From contig JAISGB010000026.1 of assembly GCA_031263335.1 (NCBI GenBank), forward strand, positions 1 to 18,576: a stretch of DNA of 18,576 nucleotides. Direction: 5' to 3'. The stretch is from Eubacteriales Family XIII. Incertae Sedis bacterium (GTDB lineage Bacteria; Bacillota; Clostridia; Peptostreptococcales; Anaerovoracaceae). The notes beneath the pieces are model-generated. The model made no database searches. It saw nothing but the letters and a program-made list of their open reading frames with translations, and was not told where the DNA came from. Below are positions 1 to 7,351 of this stretch, piece after piece (the first letter of the stretch is position 1; every line of letters begins with the position of its first letter). A program made the position numbers and the translations under genes.

Positions 1-1029
1 TCCCGCGTGGCGGACGCGGGCGCGGACGATCTGATCATGGAGACCACCTCCATGGGACTCAAGACCGGACGGGTCAACGCGTTGACCTTCGATGTCGGCG
101 TCTTTACGAATCTCGCCTCGGACCATTTGGACGATCACGGAACGCAGGAGGACTACCGGGCTTCGAAGCTGAAGCTCTTTTCCCTGTCCGAACGCGCCGT
201 GATCAACATGGACGATCCGTTCTCCCGCGTCATCCGGGAGCGGATGCGAGGCGACATCCTCGGATTCGGCATCGATACCGGGGACGGATGCGCGTTGTTC
301 GCGGAGCGCATCGCGTATTCCGAAGACGGCGTTTCGTTCGACATGGTGTACGACGGACGAGGCGAAAACGGCGCGGAGACGGAGACCATCCGCCTCGGCA
401 CGCCCGGCAAATTCGCGATATACAACGCCCTTGCCGCGACGGGCGCCGCCATTCTGCTCGGCGTCTCGATGCCGCTTGCGGCGGCAGCTTTGCGAGAGCG
501 GATCGACATCCCCGGCCGCTTCGAGGTGATCCGTTCCGAAACGGGCATTGCGGCCATCGTGGATTACGCCCATACGGCCGACGCGTTGGAAAATCTGCTG
601 ACGGCGGTCCGAGACAATCCGCGTTACAACCGCGTCGTCTCCGTATTCGGTTGTGGCGGAGATCGCGATCCGAGCAAGCGCGCGCCCATGGGCGAAATAT
701 CCGGCAGATTGGCCGATCACACCATCCTTACATCGGACAACCCGAGGACGGAGAACCCGCGCGCGATCATCGACGACATCGAGGTCGGGATCCGAGCGTC
801 GGGCGGCGATTATGAGGTGGAACCGGATCGGGCAAAGGCCATCGGAAAGGCCGTGGCCTCGGCGAACAGCGGCGATGTGATCGTCGTCGCGGGAAAGGGC
901 CACGAGGATTACCAGATCATCGGAGACGAGAAGATCCGATTTGACGATCGCGAGGCCGTGCGAGCCGCTTTCGGCATTTTACCGCCCGATATTGCGCGAG
1001 AACGGACGGCAGGACGGTTCGATACTTAA
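1..1029 (+). CDS. murE: UDP-N-acetylmuramoyl-tripeptide synthetase MurE (5' end outside window)
   Basis: Cytoplasmic Mur ligase that adds the third amino acid to UDP-MurNAc-L-Ala-D-Glu using ATP. The frame is open from base 1, so only the C-terminal ~342 residues of a roughly 480-500 residue enzyme are present; the ATP-binding P-loop lies upstream. Visible are the central-domain stretch DLIMETTSMGL (usual MurE form EVSSHxL, so the SSH is changed), VFTNLASDHLDDHGT, and a YRASKLKLF stretch with the lysine expected to be carbamylated. C-terminal signatures are FGCGGDRD, DNPR at 736-747 and GKGHEDYQ near 892-915. Family knowledge links DNPR to meso-diaminopimelate recognition, so the substrate is probably meso-DAP, not lysine. 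It ends in TAA, 52 nt before the Ig-like protein gene. The family assignment is secure. Confidence 0.96.
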   Translation, partial: SRVADAGADDLIMETTSMGLKTGRVNALTFDVGVFTNLASDHLDDHGTQEDYRASKLKLFSLSERAVINMDDPFSRVIRERMRGDILGFGIDTGDGCALFAERIAYSEDGVSFDMVYDGRGENGAETETIRLGTPGKFAIYNALAATGAAILLGVSMPLAAAALRERIDIPGRFEVIRSETGIAAIVDYAHTADALENLLTAVRDNPRYNRVVSVFGCGGDRDPSKRAPMGEISGRLADHTILTSDNPRTENPRAIIDDIEVGIRASGGDYEVEPDRAKAIGKAVASANSGDVIVVAGKGHEDYQIIGDEKIRFDDREAVRAAFGILPPDIARERTAGRFDT

Positions 1030-1081
1030 GTCGAGATTAAATCGAAATTGCTCGACCGCCGGTTGGAGGGACAAGGGTACG

Positions 1082-2194
1082 ATGAAAACCAAAAAAATTG
1101 ATTGGAAACGACGGACGCGTACGCTCATCGTGTTGCTGTCCGTGTGCGTGTCGATCTCCGGGAGCGCGTGGGCGAACGGACCGGCGGATTTCGGCGCGCG
1201 GACATATCCTGCCATCCTTCCCGAAACGCCGCCGCCCGAGGAGGATCCCGAGGCGCCCGAGGATCCGCCCGCGCCCTTACCCCCGATCGAACTGACGATC
1301 GCGGACGCGCCCGACACCATGAAGGTGGGCGATAATGTGACCCTGTCCTGCACGCTGATCAACGCGGAAGCCGGCGCCGTCATCGAATGGAGAAGCAGCA
1401 ACGACGCGGTCGCAACCGTCGATGCCGGCGGCCGCGTACACGCGTCCTCGCCGGGCAGCGTTGAAATAACGGCATCCCTCGGCGACGCCCGATCATCCAA
1501 GCTCATCTCGGTCGTCGAGATAGCCGCGGAATCCATCGAGATCGCGGTTCGGGAATACAGTTCCTCCGACATGTTGTCCGCGCGGCACGAACTCACGGTC
1601 GACGACAGACTGCATCTGACGGCGAAGATATTGCCCGAGAACGCGGTGGCGGGTGAGGTGCAATGGGCGGTGGACGGCGAGGGTGTCGTCACCTTGGACA
1701 AGGAAGGCTTGCTCACCGCGGTCGCGGAAGGGGAGGCCACGATCACGGCGACCGCCGTCGGAAATCTGTCCGACAGTATCGCGTTCGTCGTCAAGAAGCC
1801 GGAGACGAGCAACGACTTGGCGCCCATCCTTCTGATCGTATTCATCGTCATCATCGTCGCCATCGCGGTGCTCGTCGTCATCCTCCTCGTACTTCGGCGA
1901 AGGCGGCGTGAGGAAGCCGAGCGACGGGCGCGGGCTGCGGCAAAGAAAAAGGAACTCGCGCAACGCGAAAAGATGAAGCGGGACGAGGCGGATCGCATCA
2001 AGGAGAAAGCCTATGCCCAAGGCTATATCGACAGCGAACGGGAGACGACCGATCGCATGACCCGCGTGTTCAATTCCGATTTTGCGAACAGGGAAGACAC
2101 GGCGCGCGGCGACGAACCCGATCAACCCTATGACGTCGACGATCTACCGGACGATGATCCCGACAGTCCTTTCTCGATAGACGACATCGAATGA
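1082..2194 (+). CDS. Single-pass membrane protein with two bacterial Ig-like (BIG2) domains
   Basis: A predicted 370-residue surface protein of unknown function. Residues 1-31 look like a signal peptide (basic MKTKKIDWKRR, hydrophobic core, SAWA end). A Pro/Glu-rich linker (about 47-68) is followed by two BIG2-like domains, about 69-146 and 150-238, each with the ending pattern VATVDAGGRVHASSPGSVEIT or VVTLDKEGLLTAVAEGEATIT. A strongly hydrophobic segment (about 247-271) is followed by RRRRR, a charged helix rich in Lys, Arg and Glu (272-310) and a very acidic tail (343-370, many Asp). Expected topology is Ig domains outside, tail inside. The frame is open from 941, but the ATG at 1082 is chosen because GGAGGG at 1065-1070 precedes it and the signal peptide starts there. 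It follows murE on the same strand by 52 nt and may be cotranscribed. BIG2 domains occur in adhesins and wall-binding proteins; the role here is open. Confidence 0.85.
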   Translation: MKTKKIDWKRRTRTLIVLLSVCVSISGSAWANGPADFGARTYPAILPETPPPEEDPEAPEDPPAPLPPIELTIADAPDTMKVGDNVTLSCTLINAEAGAVIEWRSSNDAVATVDAGGRVHASSPGSVEITASLGDARSSKLISVVEIAAESIEIAVREYSSSDMLSARHELTVDDRLHLTAKILPENAVAGEVQWAVDGEGVVTLDKEGLLTAVAEGEATITATAVGNLSDSIAFVVKKPETSNDLAPILLIVFIVIIVAIAVLVVILLVLRRRRREEAERRARAAAKKKELAQREKMKRDEADRIKEKAYAQGYIDSERETTDRMTRVFNSDFANREDTARGDEPDQPYDVDDLPDDDPDSPFSIDDIE

Positions 2195-2201
2195 TTCGGG
2201 T

Positions 2202-2228
2202 CGATCGACGGGCGCGCCCCGTCGGTCG
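2202..2228. terminator. Hairpin between convergent genes, possible bidirectional terminator
   Basis: An 11-bp stem (2202-2212 with 2218-2228, one G-U pair) closes a 5-nt loop. It sits in the 46-bp gap between the Ig-like protein gene and the convergent kinase gene. No clear T-run follows on either strand, so intrinsic termination is plausible only from its position and stem strength. Confidence 0.4.
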
Positions 2229-2240
2229 CTCGCCGGCGTG

Positions 2241-4394
2241 TCACGGACGCGCCGGATTGCTTTTCAATTGCAACTCGAGTTTTTCCATCACTTCGGACGC
2301 GTTCAACGGCTTTCCGACATGATCGTTCATGCCGACCGCCAAACACCGCTCGATATCCTTGCTGAACACGTTTGCGGTCATCGCGATGATGGGGATGGTT
2401 TTCGCTATGGGGAAATCCAAGGCGCGAATCTGCCGCGTGGTCTCGTAACCGTCCATTTCCGGCATGTGAATGTCCATGAAGATCACATCGTAATCGTCGG
2501 GGTTTTCCTTGAACATCCGCAACGCGACCACGCCGTTCTCGGCGGAGCGGATGATGGCGCCCGTGTTCTCGAAAAGCCCGATGACGATCTCCCTGTTGAT
2601 CTCGATGTCCTCGGCCAAGAGGATCCGAACCCCGTCAAACCGCGTCTCATTGCTCAGTTTCGACACGCCCGCCTGTTCCATGTGTTCCTCGATGGAAAGG
2701 CACTCATTGATGGTGTCGGTCAGGGTGGAGGTAAACAGCGGCTTGGGAATGAATCCGTTCACGCCGGCCGCTTTCGCTTCCGACTCGATCACGTGCCACT
2801 CTGTGGCCGATATCATGATGACCACCGCGTTTTCAAGATAACGCTCCCGTATCTTCCTTGTCAGCTCGATGCCGTTCATGACGGGCATCTTCCAGTCGAC
2901 GAAGATGACGTCGTAACTGCTGTCGGCCTTCTCGATCATCTCAAGGGCTTCCATCCCATCCCGCGCGATGTCGCACCGGAAGCCGAGGACATCGGAGGTG
3001 CTCCGGAAATAATCGCGGGTTTCCTCCGAATCGTCTACGGCCAACACCCGGATGTTGTTCCAACCGATGCCCTTGGGCAAGGTGAATTTGCCTTTGCCGA
3101 CCCCTCGTTTTGCGGGGATCATGAAGGTGAACATCGATCCTTCGTCGACGGCGGATTCCACCTTCATCGTACCGTTCAGCAACTCGATGATCTTCTTTGA
3201 GATCACAAGCCCCAACCCCGTTCCTCCGTACTTGCGGGAGATACTGTTGTCCGCCTGTTCAAAGGAGGTGAACAGGCGTCCGAGCTGTTCCGGGCTGATG
3301 CCGATGCCCGTATCGCTGACGGATACCTGAATGTAACTGATGTCGTTCTCCTTGTCCCTGCCGACGCGGTTCGCGATCAACTTGATGCTGCCGCCCTCCG
3401 GCGTGAACTTGATGGCGTTTGACATGAGATTGGTGATGACCTGTGCGAGCCGTTGTTCGTCCGATTGGATGAAGGCGGGGATCGCGGGATCGATCTTGAC
3501 GGTGAACGTCAATTTCTTCGCGTCGATGCTGAAGGCCAATACGTTCGTGATCTTCAGCAACATCTTCTCGAAGTCAAAGTCCGTTATGGAGAGTTCGAGC
3601 TTGTTCGCCTCGATCTTGGACATGTCGAGCACATCGTTGATCACGCCCAACAGATGGGTGGAGGCGTCCGCGATCTTCCCGAGGCAATAATCCTTTTTCT
3701 CGATGTCGACCGCCGTACGCCCGATATTGGTCATGCCGATGATGGCGTTCATGGGCGTCCGCATCTCATGGGACATATTCGCGAGAAAATCGGATTTGGC
3801 GGAACTGGCTTGGATTGCGGCCTCTTGGGCGTTGCGTTCCTCGGTGACATCGTGGAAGATCGCCAAGGCGCCCTCGGTTTTTCCGGATTTTCCGACCATG
3901 GGCGTGAACGTGATCTTGTAATACCGCAGATCGCCCATGTTGCCGACATCGGCGGATCGCTCCAAGGTGATGGAAGCCTTTTCCGTCATGGCGTTCGCGA
4001 ACTGTTCCGCCAAATCGTCGATCCACTGCCGGTCGGCAAAAAGCGTAAACACTTCCTTGTAATTGCGACCGTTGATCAACGCGAAATTATCCAAATGCAG
4101 TTTCTTCAGGAACGCGTCGGTGCTGTAGGTGAATCTGCCGTGTGTGTCGAACATGAGTATGATGTCGGGGCTGTTGGCCAACAGGAGATTCATGTACTGC
4201 CGCAGTCGCATCTGTTCGGCGGACTTGACCTCGGACAGCTTCTGCTTTGCCGCATAAATCGACTTGTTACGCTCGATCAGGTCTTCATATTGCTTGACCT
4301 GTCGATTGAGTTTCTTCAACTCCGCGTTCAGACGGGCGATCTCTCCCGCACTCGCATCGTTTCCAATCGCGAAATCTTTGTCTGTCAAGGACAC
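2241..4394 (-). CDS. Soluble hybrid histidine kinase: PAS, HisKA, HATPase, two receiver domains
   Basis: A 717-residue sensor kinase. Order: coiled coil (about 14-66), PAS domain (about 67-185, ending in the IFHDVTEERNAQE linker), dimerisation domain with phospho-accepting His209 in SHEMRTPMN, ATPase domain with N box (NLMSNAIKF, 322-330), DTGIGI (361-366) and GGTGLGL (390-396), then receiver 1 (Asp500 in VDWKMP, Lys551) and receiver 2 (Asp641 in MDIHMP, Lys695). All residues needed for autophosphorylation and for phosphate acceptance are present. There is no transmembrane segment or signal peptide, so it should sense a cytoplasmic signal. It has no HPt or DNA-binding domain, and no partner regulator is next to it, so the output is unknown. 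The start is GTG at 4394, after AAAGGTAAGGT. It is transcribed divergently from mscL and converges on the Ig-like protein gene. Confidence 0.93.
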   Translation of the reverse strand: MSLTDKDFAIGNDASAGEIARLNAELKKLNRQVKQYEDLIERNKSIYAAKQKLSEVKSAEQMRLRQYMNLLLANSPDIILMFDTHGRFTYSTDAFLKKLHLDNFALINGRNYKEVFTLFADRQWIDDLAEQFANAMTEKASITLERSADVGNMGDLRYYKITFTPMVGKSGKTEGALAIFHDVTEERNAQEAAIQASSAKSDFLANMSHEMRTPMNAIIGMTNIGRTAVDIEKKDYCLGKIADASTHLLGVINDVLDMSKIEANKLELSITDFDFEKMLLKITNVLAFSIDAKKLTFTVKIDPAIPAFIQSDEQRLAQVITNLMSNAIKFTPEGGSIKLIANRVGRDKENDISYIQVSVSDTGIGISPEQLGRLFTSFEQADNSISRKYGGTGLGLVISKKIIELLNGTMKVESAVDEGSMFTFMIPAKRGVGKGKFTLPKGIGWNNIRVLAVDDSEETRDYFRSTSDVLGFRCDIARDGMEALEMIEKADSSYDVIFVDWKMPVMNGIELTRKIRERYLENAVVIMISATEWHVIESEAKAAGVNGFIPKPLFTSTLTDTINECLSIEEHMEQAGVSKLSNETRFDGVRILLAEDIEINREIVIGLFENTGAIIRSAENGVVALRMFKENPDDYDVIFMDIHMPEMDGYETTRQIRALDFPIAKTIPIIAMTANVFSKDIERCLAVGMNDHVGKPLNASEVMEKLELQLKSNPARP

Positions 4395-4440
4395 ACCTTA
4401 CCTTTCGCAACAATCTTGCCATTGAACACCGGGACGAAAT

Positions 4441-4469
4441 ATTGTATGATGATGACAGTGGCAAGTCCA
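4441..4469 (-). promoter_or_regulatory. Candidate sigma-A promoter for the hybrid kinase gene
   Basis: On the minus strand TGGACT (4469-4464) and TACAAT (4446-4441) are separated by 17 nt, giving a leader of about 40 nt before the GTG at 4394. A second candidate further upstream is an extended -10, TGTTATAAT (4542-4534), with no good -35. Both are predictions by eye. Confidence 0.45.
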
Positions 4470-4512
4470 TAATTTCCGCCGACAAGCAACGCCCGGCCGA
4501 AACCGAGATAAT

Positions 4513-4541
4513 TTTACTTGTCATCAAGACAATATTATAAC
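4513..4541 (+). promoter_or_regulatory. Candidate sigma-A promoter for mscL
   Basis: TTTACT (4513-4518) and TATAAC (4536-4541) have a 17-nt spacer. The -10 overlaps, on the other strand, the extended -10 candidate of the divergent kinase gene, so the two promoters could compete. The predicted leader is about 110 nt. Confidence 0.4.
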
Positions 4542-4588
4542 ATAGCAAAACAAACCTTGCCATCATAACACGCGAAAACAATCAGAAA

Positions 4589-4637
4589 GGCCGGCCGCGC
4601 GATGTTCCCGCCGAAGGGTCCACCCCGGCGTCCGGCC
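4589..4637 (+). promoter_or_regulatory. GC-rich stem-loop in the mscL leader, just before the ribosome-binding site
   Basis: Outer arms GGCCGG (4589-4594) and CCGGCC (4632-4637) enclose a second helix, CGCCG (4609-4613) with CGGCG (4626-4630), and an inner GGG/CCC helix. It ends 4 nt before AAAGGA (4642-4647), the SD of mscL. No T-run follows, so it does not look like a terminator. It could affect translation start; that is inference. Confidence 0.4.
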
Positions 4638-4655
4638 GGGAAAAGGAACGGATAT

Positions 4656-5072
4656 ATGAAAAAAGACAAAAAAGATATCGCGGAACAGCGAAAAGGCATC
4701 ATCGGGGAATTCAAGCAATTCGCTCTGCGGGGCAATGTCATGGACATGGCCGTGGGTATCGTGATCGGTTCGGCCTTCGGCGCCATCGTCAACTCGTTCG
4801 TGAACGATCTCATCATGCCCTTGGTGGGTTTCCTCACGGCGGGCCAAGACTTCACGCAGATGAAGATACCGTTCGGCGACGATTCCTATATCAACTACGG
4901 CAACTTCATCCAGACCGTGGTCAACTTCTTCGTCATCGCCCTGTCCATATTCCTCGTGATCAAGATCATCAACAGCATCCGAAAACCCAAGGACTCCGCC
5001 CCGCCCCCGCTCACGGAAACCGACGTCCTCGTCGAGATCAGGGATCTTCTCAAGGAGAAGAGCGAGGAATAG
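4656..5072 (+). CDS. mscL: Large-conductance mechanosensitive channel MscL
   Basis: A 138-residue membrane channel that opens under membrane tension and releases solutes during hypo-osmotic shock; it forms a homopentamer in the family. The N-terminal helix and first transmembrane segment show the family signature FKQFALRGNVMDMAVGIVIG, followed by AFGAIVNSFVNDLIMPLVG. The periplasmic loop is about residues 50-70, the second transmembrane segment is FIQTVVNFFVIALSIFLVIKIIN, and the charged C-terminal bundle ends LLKEKSEE. The length matches the family (about 136 in E. coli). The ATG at 4656 is chosen over an in-frame ATG at 4602 because AAAGGA lies 8 nt upstream and the normal N-terminus starts here. 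Its last 23 nt overlap the 3' end of ligA on the opposite strand. Confidence 0.97.
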   Translation: MKKDKKDIAEQRKGIIGEFKQFALRGNVMDMAVGIVIGSAFGAIVNSFVNDLIMPLVGFLTAGQDFTQMKIPFGDDSYINYGNFIQTVVNFFVIALSIFLVIKIINSIRKPKDSAPPPLTETDVLVEIRDLLKEKSEE

Positions 5073-7035
5073 GGCGGCGCGTTTCCGCGATATCCCGAAA
5101 CTCGTCTTCCGAGAGGATCGTTACGCCCAACTGTTTCGCCTTCTTGTTCTTCGACGACGCGGAGGCCTTGTCGTTGTTGATGAGGTAGTCGGTCTTTTCG
5201 CTGACGGCGCCCGTCACCTTCCCGCCCCTGTCCTCTATATACGCCTTCAGCGCTTCGCGGTTGGGATAGGCCGACAGACTGCCCGTGATGACGAAGGTCA
5301 GCCCGGAGAGATTGTCGCCGGACGATCGCCCTTCCGCGCCGTCGAACCGAACCTGCTCGAGGATGCGCGCGACCCGCGCCCGGTTCTCGGGATCCGCGAA
5401 CCAGTGTACGAAATTGTCCGCCAGGACATCCCCTATGCCGTCCGCTGTGATGAGTTCCTCCGCCGTGACGGTTTCGATGCGCGCCCAGTCATAATCGCAG
5501 GCCGCGCAGATGGCCTTGGCGTTGGCCGTCCCGATACCGGGGATGCCCAGACCGTAGAGCAGGCGCGCCCGCGTCGTGTGCCGCGCCGCGTTCGCTGCCG
5601 CGATGAGGTTGTCGTAGGAACGCTCGCCGAAGCCGTCCATGTCGACGATCTCGTCCCTGTGCCGATCGAGGCGGAACAGATCGGCGAACTCGGTGATGAA
5701 GCCCTTTGCGATGAATTTCTCCAGGGTCGATTCGGAGACGCCCTCGATGTTGAGCGCGTTTCTGCCGACGAAGTGCGTGAAGGATTTGATCTGCCGCGCC
5801 GGACAGTCCGCGTTCGTGCAATACAGAAAACGTACGCCGCCATTGTCCTTGGTCTCCGTATCCCGACCGCAGACGGGACATGCGGCGGGTACGGCGATAT
5901 TGCCGCTGCGCGTCAGGTTTTCCGCGATCTGCGGGATGATCATGTTGGCCTTGTAGACGCGGATCCGGTCGCCGACGCCCAAGGCCAATTCCTCCATGAT
6001 GCTGACGTTGTGGACGCTCGCCCTGCGGATCGTCGATCCCTCTATCTCCACGGGGTCAAACACGGCGACGGGATTGATGAGCCCGGTCCTGGATGCGCTC
6101 CATTCGATCTCCCGGAGCGTCGTATCCGCCAATTCGTCCGCCCATTTGAACGCGATGGCGTCACGCGGAAATTTTGCGGTCTGCCCGAGTCCGGCGCCGT
6201 AGGCGATGTCGTCGAAGGTGAGCACCAATCCGTCGGAGGGCAGATCGCCGTCGCCCGCCCGCTCCGCGAATCGGCGAACCTCCTCCGCGACGGTCGCCGC
6301 CGTGACGAGCCGGTATTCCACCGTCTCGAAGCCGAGGGAAGCGAGGAACCGCATCCGGGCGTCCGCGGAATTGGGGAGATCGGCCCCTTCGGCCCGCGTC
6401 AGGCCGAACGCGTAGAATCGGACATGCCGCGCCGCCGTAACCGCGCTGTTGAGCTGTCGGACGCTGCCGCTGCTGAGATTGCGCGGATTTTTGTACTTGG
6501 CGTCGTCGTCCGCGATCTCCGCGTTGATGCGTTCGAAGTCCGAATAGCGGATGACCGCTTCGCCGCGCAGGAGCAACTCTCCGGCGAACCCGATCCGCAG
6601 GGGGATGTTCTTAAATGTCTCCGCGTTGTGCGTGACCACTTCGCCGATTGCGCCGTCCCCCCGCGTCACCGCCTTGAACAGCTTGCCGTCCCGATAGGTC
6701 AGCGCGATGGTCAGCCCGTCCAATTTCCATGACAGCAAACCGGTCTTGTCTCCGAGCCACGCCGCCAACTCCTCCGCGCTCTTGGTCTTGTCCAAGGACA
6801 ACAACGGCGCGGGATGGGTTTCCTTCCGCAACTCCGAGCTGACGCTGTACCCCACGCGCCGCGTAGGGCTGCCGGCCAACACGGCGCCGGTCGCGGCTTC
6901 GAGGCCGGACAGTTCATCGTAGAGCTTGTCGTATTCGATATTGGGAATGATCTCCCGATCTTCGTCATAATAGGCTTTCGCCGCCTCATTCAGGACGGGG
7001 ATCAGGGTTTTCATGCGGTTCAGTCGATCGTCCAT
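5050..7035 (-). CDS. ligA: NAD-dependent DNA ligase LigA
   Basis: A 661-residue enzyme that seals nicks during replication and repair, using NAD+. Order: Ia domain (residues 1-75, with EYDKLYDEL and SPTRRVG), adenylation domain with catalytic Lys104 in KLDG and a conserved RGDG, OB domain from about 310, a four-Cys zinc finger (Cys386, Cys389, Cys406, Cys411), helix-hairpin-helix repeats (about 425-560, including GLGIPGIGTANAKAI) and a BRCT domain (573-650, GLTFVITGSLSAYPNR). The length is typical. The region around Lys104 (LSWKLDGLTIALTY) and LLSLDKTKS differ from the textbook LigA forms (ELKIDGLA, MLSLDN), so it belongs to a divergent LigA type. The ATG at 7035 has AGGTGG about 10 nt upstream. 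It is probably the essential ligase if no other copy exists. Confidence 0.96.
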   Translation of the reverse strand: MDDRLNRMKTLIPVLNEAAKAYYDEDREIIPNIEYDKLYDELSGLEAATGAVLAGSPTRRVGYSVSSELRKETHPAPLLSLDKTKSAEELAAWLGDKTGLLSWKLDGLTIALTYRDGKLFKAVTRGDGAIGEVVTHNAETFKNIPLRIGFAGELLLRGEAVIRYSDFERINAEIADDDAKYKNPRNLSSGSVRQLNSAVTAARHVRFYAFGLTRAEGADLPNSADARMRFLASLGFETVEYRLVTAATVAEEVRRFAERAGDGDLPSDGLVLTFDDIAYGAGLGQTAKFPRDAIAFKWADELADTTLREIEWSASRTGLINPVAVFDPVEIEGSTIRRASVHNVSIMEELALGVGDRIRVYKANMIIPQIAENLTRSGNIAVPAACPVCGRDTETKDNGGVRFLYCTNADCPARQIKSFTHFVGRNALNIEGVSESTLEKFIAKGFITEFADLFRLDRHRDEIVDMDGFGERSYDNLIAAANAARHTTRARLLYGLGIPGIGTANAKAICAACDYDWARIETVTAEELITADGIGDVLADNFVHWFADPENRARVARILEQVRFDGAEGRSSGDNLSGLTFVITGSLSAYPNREALKAYIEDRGGKVTGAVSEKTDYLINNDKASASSKNKKAKQLGVTILSEDEFRDIAETRRPIPRSSP

Positions 7036-7115
7036 TCGAGATTATCCACCTGTCGATTCATATCTTCCTGTTTCCGTCCGCATTGATACGCCGAACGGAG
7101 AGACGCCTCATAAAA

Positions 7116-7145
7116 ATTGTAACACGCGGCGGTTGCGCCGCGCAA
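7116..7145 (-). promoter_or_regulatory. Candidate ligA promoter with a GC-rich dyad in its spacer
   Basis: Minus strand: TTGCGC (7145-7140), 18-nt spacer, TACAAT (7121-7116), leaving a leader of about 73 nt before ligA. A perfect 7-bp dyad, CGCGGCG-GTTG-CGCCGCG (7125-7142), overlaps the spacer and -35. Read on the minus strand, the same dyad followed by TGTTACAATTTTT also resembles an intrinsic terminator, so operator and terminator are both possible. Confidence 0.5.
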
Positions 7146-7177
7146 GAAAACGCGCATGACGGCATCATAAATGGATA

Positions 7178-7273
7178 GTTACTTGTTCACCGAGGGGCGG
7201 CGGGCGTAGGGCCGGTTTGCGACTGAGAGGCGCGCCCGGGCCATAGGCCCGCCGGCCCTCGGTGAACAGTAAC
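7178..7273. repeat. 96-bp imperfect palindrome, possible MITE-like or REP-like element
   Basis: The left arm (7178-7215) and right arm (7236-7273) are near-perfect reverse complements. GTTACT, GTTCACCGAGGG and CGGCGGGC match in order, broken by one inserted T and single mismatches, with about 20 nt between the arms. The arms end exactly at GTTAC/GTAAC. It lies between the outward-facing ligA and 7414-operon promoters and holds no gene. Its sharp ends and length suggest a short mobile palindrome; a strong RNA hairpin or chromosome-structuring site is the alternative. No second copy is in this window. Confidence 0.6.
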
Positions 7274-7278
7274 AATGG

Positions 7279-7309
7279 TTGCGCCAACGCTTCCTATTTA
7301 TGATATACT
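7279..7309 (+). promoter_or_regulatory. Candidate promoter of the six-gene operon
   Basis: TTGCGC (7279-7284) and an extended -10, TGATATACT (7301-7309), are spaced 19 nt apart; the TG motif would compensate for the long spacer. A small dyad ACTG-AAA-CAGT (7307-7317) overlaps the expected transcription start. This is the only good promoter seen before the gene run at 7414-14154. Confidence 0.5.
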
Positions 7310-7351
7310 GAAACAGTGTATTTTTAAGTGTATTCGCGTGTCGCGGCATTG

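Noticed and set aside
941..1081. N-terminal extension of the Ig-like protein starting inside murE
   Set aside because: It would bury the signal peptide 47 residues in. ATG 1082 has its own SD.
4602..4655. Earlier ATG giving MscL 18 extra residues
   Set aside because: It lies within the GC-rich hairpin, has no good SD and is not the family N-terminus.
5404..6732. 442-codon open frame antisense to ligA
   Set aside because: Same reason; ligA is unambiguous on the other strand. Similar shadows lie opposite the kinase (2238-3200), the GGDEF/EAL gene (9651-10781) and the TagO/WecA-like gene (13123-14238).
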